From contig JAHBTS010000001.1 in assembly GCA_019638515.1 (NCBI GenBank), positions 62,001 through 126,000 of the forward strand: a stretch of 64,000 bases of DNA. Direction: 5' to 3'. A model generated the notes under the pieces. That model saw nothing but the letters and a program-made list of their open reading frames with translations, searched no databases and was not told where the DNA came from. This stretch comes from Chitinophagales bacterium (GTDB lineage Bacteria; Bacteroidota; Bacteroidia; Chitinophagales; LD1). A program made the translations under genes and the position numbers. This document shows, piece by piece, positions 61,736-64,000 of this stretch (its first letter is position 1; every line of letters begins with the position of its first letter).

Positions 61736-62371
61736 CTATTGAGCGTTAAAAAGAGTTTCGGGTAAGGTGCTGTTTACCACTTTGTTTGAAAAAGAAAGAA
61801 GCGTGTAGTCGCCACCGTCTTCGTGCAATTCTAAGCGTGTGGCAGTATAGTCGCGTTTATCCAGCACCAGCACAATAGACGATAAGAAACCTTTTATTGA
61901 TTTTGAAAGTGGCGTAAGTTCAAGTTTTACCTGCTTATCGTTTTCCAAAATTTTTGAAGTAAAGTCTTTGCTTTCTAACATGCTTCCAGTAATGCTGCTT
62001 ACAATTATTTTATTGAGCTGTTGAAAGGCTTTACTTTTTGAGATGCTTACTTTAGTGGTTTTTGTTTTATCTTGCATATAAGCATTAGAGCCGTTTACAA
62101 TCATTGCCTGAAAATTGGGCTGGCGGTATTCTAAACGCACTTTGCCCGGCTTAGAAAAATAAAACACGCCTTTAGAGGCGCTTTTATCTTTCATCATACT
62201 TAGTTTTTTTTCTTGCACAAAATCGCATTGCACGCTTTGTATTTTAGAAGATGCGGCAGCGATTTTTTGTTTCAGTTCCTGCTCGTTTTTAGGCATGGCA
62301 AACTGCTGTGCCTGCATGGTTTGCAGGCTTGCAATAAAAAACAAGAATAAGGTAACTAAGCCGGTGTACAT
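61736..62371 (-). CDS. lolA: LolA-like outer-membrane lipoprotein carrier
   Basis: 211-residue periplasmic protein with signal peptide (1-21, ending QTMQAQ) and the LolA half-barrel. Typical start is KIQSVQCDFVQEKKLSMMKD, then KGVFYFSKPGKVRLEYRQP. Its closeness to a FabZ-like dehydratase and a GT2-DUF2062 gene suggests the LolA variant found with aryl-polyene/flexirubin lipid genes, where it may carry the lipid product rather than lipoproteins. It starts 3 nt after the lpd stop. Confidence 0.85.
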   Translation of the reverse strand: MYTGLVTLFLFFIASLQTMQAQQFAMPKNEQELKQKIAAASSKIQSVQCDFVQEKKLSMMKDKSASKGVFYFSKPGKVRLEYRQPNFQAMIVNGSNAYMQDKTKTTKVSISKSKAFQQLNKIIVSSITGSMLESKDFTSKILENDKQVKLELTPLSKSIKGFLSSIVLVLDKRDYTATRLELHEDGGDYTLLSFSNKVVNSTLPETLFNAQ

Positions 62372-62374
62372 GTT

Positions 62375-63775
62375 TTACATATTCAGCGGGCGGTTTTCGG
62401 TAGCCATAAGGCAGGCTTCTTTAAACGCCTCGGTATAAGTAGGGTGCGGATGGCTCATGCGCGAAATATCTTCTGCACTGGCGCGGTATTCCATAGCTAC
62501 TACGCCTTCAATAATTAAATCGGCTGCACGTGCGCCAATAATGTGTACGCCCAAAATTTCATCGGTTTCTTTATCGGCAATAACTTTTACAAAGCCGTCT
62601 AAATCTCCTGAAGCTCTGGAGCGGCCTAATGCTCTAAATGGAAATTTCCCGGTTTTTACTGTTTTTCCGGCAGCTTTTAATTCTTGCTCGGTAGCGCCAA
62701 CTGCGGCAGCTTCGGGCCAAGTGTATGCCACTCCGGGAATGAGGTGATAGTTGATATGCGGTTTTTGACCTGCAATGGTTTCGGCAACAAATACGCCTTC
62801 TTCTTCTGCTTTGTGTGCCAGCATGGCGCCCACAATTACATCGCCAATTGCGTAAATACCGGCAACGGAAGTTTCTAAGTTTCCGTTTACGGGAATGCGT
62901 CCTCTTTCATCGGTTTTTATGCCAACGTTTTCGAGTCCTAAACCTGAGGTGTATGGACTTCTGCCAACGGCTACTAAACAGTAATCGCCTTTTAGTTCTA
63001 GTTTTTCTCCGGCCTTTGTTTCGGCAGTTACGGTTACATTTTTTCCTTTAGCGGTGGCTCCGGTTACTTTGGTGCCAAGGTGAAACTCCATGCCGTCTTT
63101 TTTAAGGATACGCAATAGTTCGCGGCTAATATCTTCGTCCATAGAAGGAACTATTTTATCTAAGTATTCAATTACGGTAACTTTAGATCCGAGCCTGCGG
63201 TAAACAGAGCCTAATTCCACACCAATAATTCCACCGCCAATTATGATGAGGTGTTGAGGAATTTCGCTTAGGCTTAGTGCTTCGGTGGAAGTAATAATGC
63301 GTTTTTTATCTATGGTAATAAATGGCAACGAAGTTGGTTTGCTGCCTGTGGCAATAATGGTTTTTTCGGTTTCAATTTCTTGTTTGCTGCCATCGGCTGC
63401 GGTAACGGCAATTTTGTTTTTGGTTACAAAACTTCCGGTGCCGGCATAAACATCAATCTTATTTTTTTTCATTAAGAAGGCAATGCCATCGTTGTTTTGT
63501 TTTACAATATCGGCTTTGCGGGCAACCACTTTTTTAAAATCTACTTCCAATCCTTTTACATCAATACCGTGGTCTTTGAATTTATGTGTTGCAGCATGGT
63601 AATGTTCCGAAGAATCGAGAAGTGCTTTTGATGGAATACAGCCCACATTGGTGCAAGTGCCGCCCAATGCGTTGGGGTATTTTTCTACTAGGGCAACTTT
63701 AAAACCTAATTGAGCACTGCGAATGGCGGCAATATAGCCTCCGGGACCCGAACCAATAACTGTTATATTATACAT
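62375..63775 (-). CDS. lpdA: dihydrolipoyl dehydrogenase (E3)
   Basis: 466-residue FAD enzyme that reoxidises dihydrolipoamide in the pyruvate and 2-oxoglutarate dehydrogenase complexes and the glycine cleavage system. FAD motif GSGPGGYIAA, redox-active Cys41 and Cys46 (GGTCTNVGCIPSKAL), NAD-binding GGGIIGVELGS and the catalytic His-Glu pair in SHPHPTYTEAF near the end are all present. First gene of a minus-strand unit with lolA 3 nt downstream. No lipoyl domain is fused. Confidence 0.96.
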   Translation of the reverse strand: MYNITVIGSGPGGYIAAIRSAQLGFKVALVEKYPNALGGTCTNVGCIPSKALLDSSEHYHAATHKFKDHGIDVKGLEVDFKKVVARKADIVKQNNDGIAFLMKKNKIDVYAGTGSFVTKNKIAVTAADGSKQEIETEKTIIATGSKPTSLPFITIDKKRIITSTEALSLSEIPQHLIIIGGGIIGVELGSVYRRLGSKVTVIEYLDKIVPSMDEDISRELLRILKKDGMEFHLGTKVTGATAKGKNVTVTAETKAGEKLELKGDYCLVAVGRSPYTSGLGLENVGIKTDERGRIPVNGNLETSVAGIYAIGDVIVGAMLAHKAEEEGVFVAETIAGQKPHINYHLIPGVAYTWPEAAAVGATEQELKAAGKTVKTGKFPFRALGRSRASGDLDGFVKVIADKETDEILGVHIIGARAADLIIEGVVAMEYRASAEDISRMSHPHPTYTEAFKEACLMATENRPLNM

Positions 63776-63921
63776 GTGTTACTATTTTTCTGGCTGCAAG
63801 TTGTAAAGTTGCAACGAGAAATAAAAACCATTTGTAGCAATTAAGGTTTATTATTGAAACTAATGCGTTTACAAGTTCATTTTAGAAGAGGGAAAAATGT
63901 TTTCTTCGCTGCCTTAGAAGT

Positions 63922-64000
63922 ATGAAAAGCCTGCTAATTCTTTGGAAAGTTTTTACACAGAGTTTGCGCCTGTCGTTCGAAGAGTTGCGGGCTGCAAAGT
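63922..64000 (+). CDS. start of a probable MacB/FtsX-type ABC permease (3' truncated)
   Basis: Open frame of 26 residues running off the window (MKSLLILWKVFTQSLRLSFEELRAAK). The amphipathic start and SLRLSFEELRAAK segment resemble the cytoplasmic N-terminus of MacB-like permeases before the first helix. The 146 bases between it and lpdA hold divergent promoters but no exact consensus box for this gene; TTTCTTCG at about 63900 is the nearest. The assignment rests on very little sequence. Confidence 0.4.
   Translation, partial: MKSLLILWKVFTQSLRLSFEELRAAK

Overview
The window is about 64 kb of AT-rich bacterial chromosome from the phylum Bacteroidota. Four things point there. Core promoter elements of the form TAnnTTTG/TAnnTTCG, sometimes with TTTG 18-19 nt upstream, precede many genes. 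A type IX secretion (T9SS) context is present: a PorX-type regulator, a PorE-like envelope protein and two proteins with C-terminal sorting domains. Phylum-typical families occur (DUF4295 after rpmG, DUF4175, DUF2851, DUF2795, a long signal peptidase I). Clear Shine-Dalgarno sequences are mostly absent. I cannot place it below phylum with confidence; a Chitinophagales/Sphingobacteriales/Flavobacteriales-like lineage is plausible. I recognised no mobile elements, rRNA, tRNA or CRISPR arrays. No gene-free stretch exceeds 300 bases.

Layout. 1-4.4 kb: the 3' part of mtaB, then a tight four-gene operon (JmjC/cupin_8 oxygenase, LuxE-like acyl-activating enzyme, two membrane proteins). 4.4-11 kb, minus strand: small GNAT, pirin, Crp/Fnr regulator, a CapA-like protein lacking the expected metal ligands, a secreted GH5 glycosidase, ClpP and an unknown helical protein. 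11-16.5 kb: chalcone-isomerase-like protein, a KefC/KefF-type potassium efflux pair, an unpaired CoA-transferase B subunit and a PafA-type phosphatase. 16.5-23 kb: TMTC-like membrane TPR protein, two GT4 glycosyltransferases, lysoplasmalogenase and superoxide dismutase. 23-31.5 kb: transketolase N-terminal subunit, OmpR-type regulator, PorX, an unknown Gly/Ala-rich protein, AarF/UbiB kinase-like protein, an EEP hydrolase and an O-methyltransferase. 31.5-36.8 kb: a very long DUF4175 coiled-coil membrane protein, then rpmB-rpmG-DUF4295 and ftsY.

36.8-49.4 kb: polytopic membrane protein, a cell-surface protein with about five Ig-like repeats, a RmlD-like reductase, an EEP hydrolase, DinB, DUF502, a small membrane protein, a MgChl-type AAA protein, RadC, DUF2851, a PorE-like TPR/PD40/OmpA protein and FolB. 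49.5-53.6 kb: SpoIIE-type phosphatase, O-antigen ligase, Wzz-like protein and DUF2795. 53.7-58.4 kb: the F0/delta part of ATP synthase (atpB-E-F-H, with no atpA/atpG following), signal peptidase I and a Fur-family regulator. 58.4-63.8 kb, minus strand: Ogt, a receiver protein, a small membrane protein, rpmE2, a GT2 gene and a DUF2062 reading frame joined by an A10 slippery run, a FabZ-like dehydratase, LolA and lipoamide dehydrogenase. The last 79 bases begin a probable ABC permease gene.

Points most worth following: (1) the GT2/DUF2062 pair, where one extra A or a -1 shift at a run of ten A gives a single 394-residue fusion; (2) genes whose start codon lies only 4-5 nt after the -7 promoter box, predicting leaderless mRNAs; (3) the JmjC/LuxE/membrane-protein operon as a possible undescribed modification pathway; (4) a strong terminator-like hairpin between atpE and atpF in an atp operon that stops after atpH; (5) the CapA-like predicted pseudoenzyme; (6) many convergent gene pairs with almost no spacing. 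All functions are inferred from reading the sequence; no database search was run.
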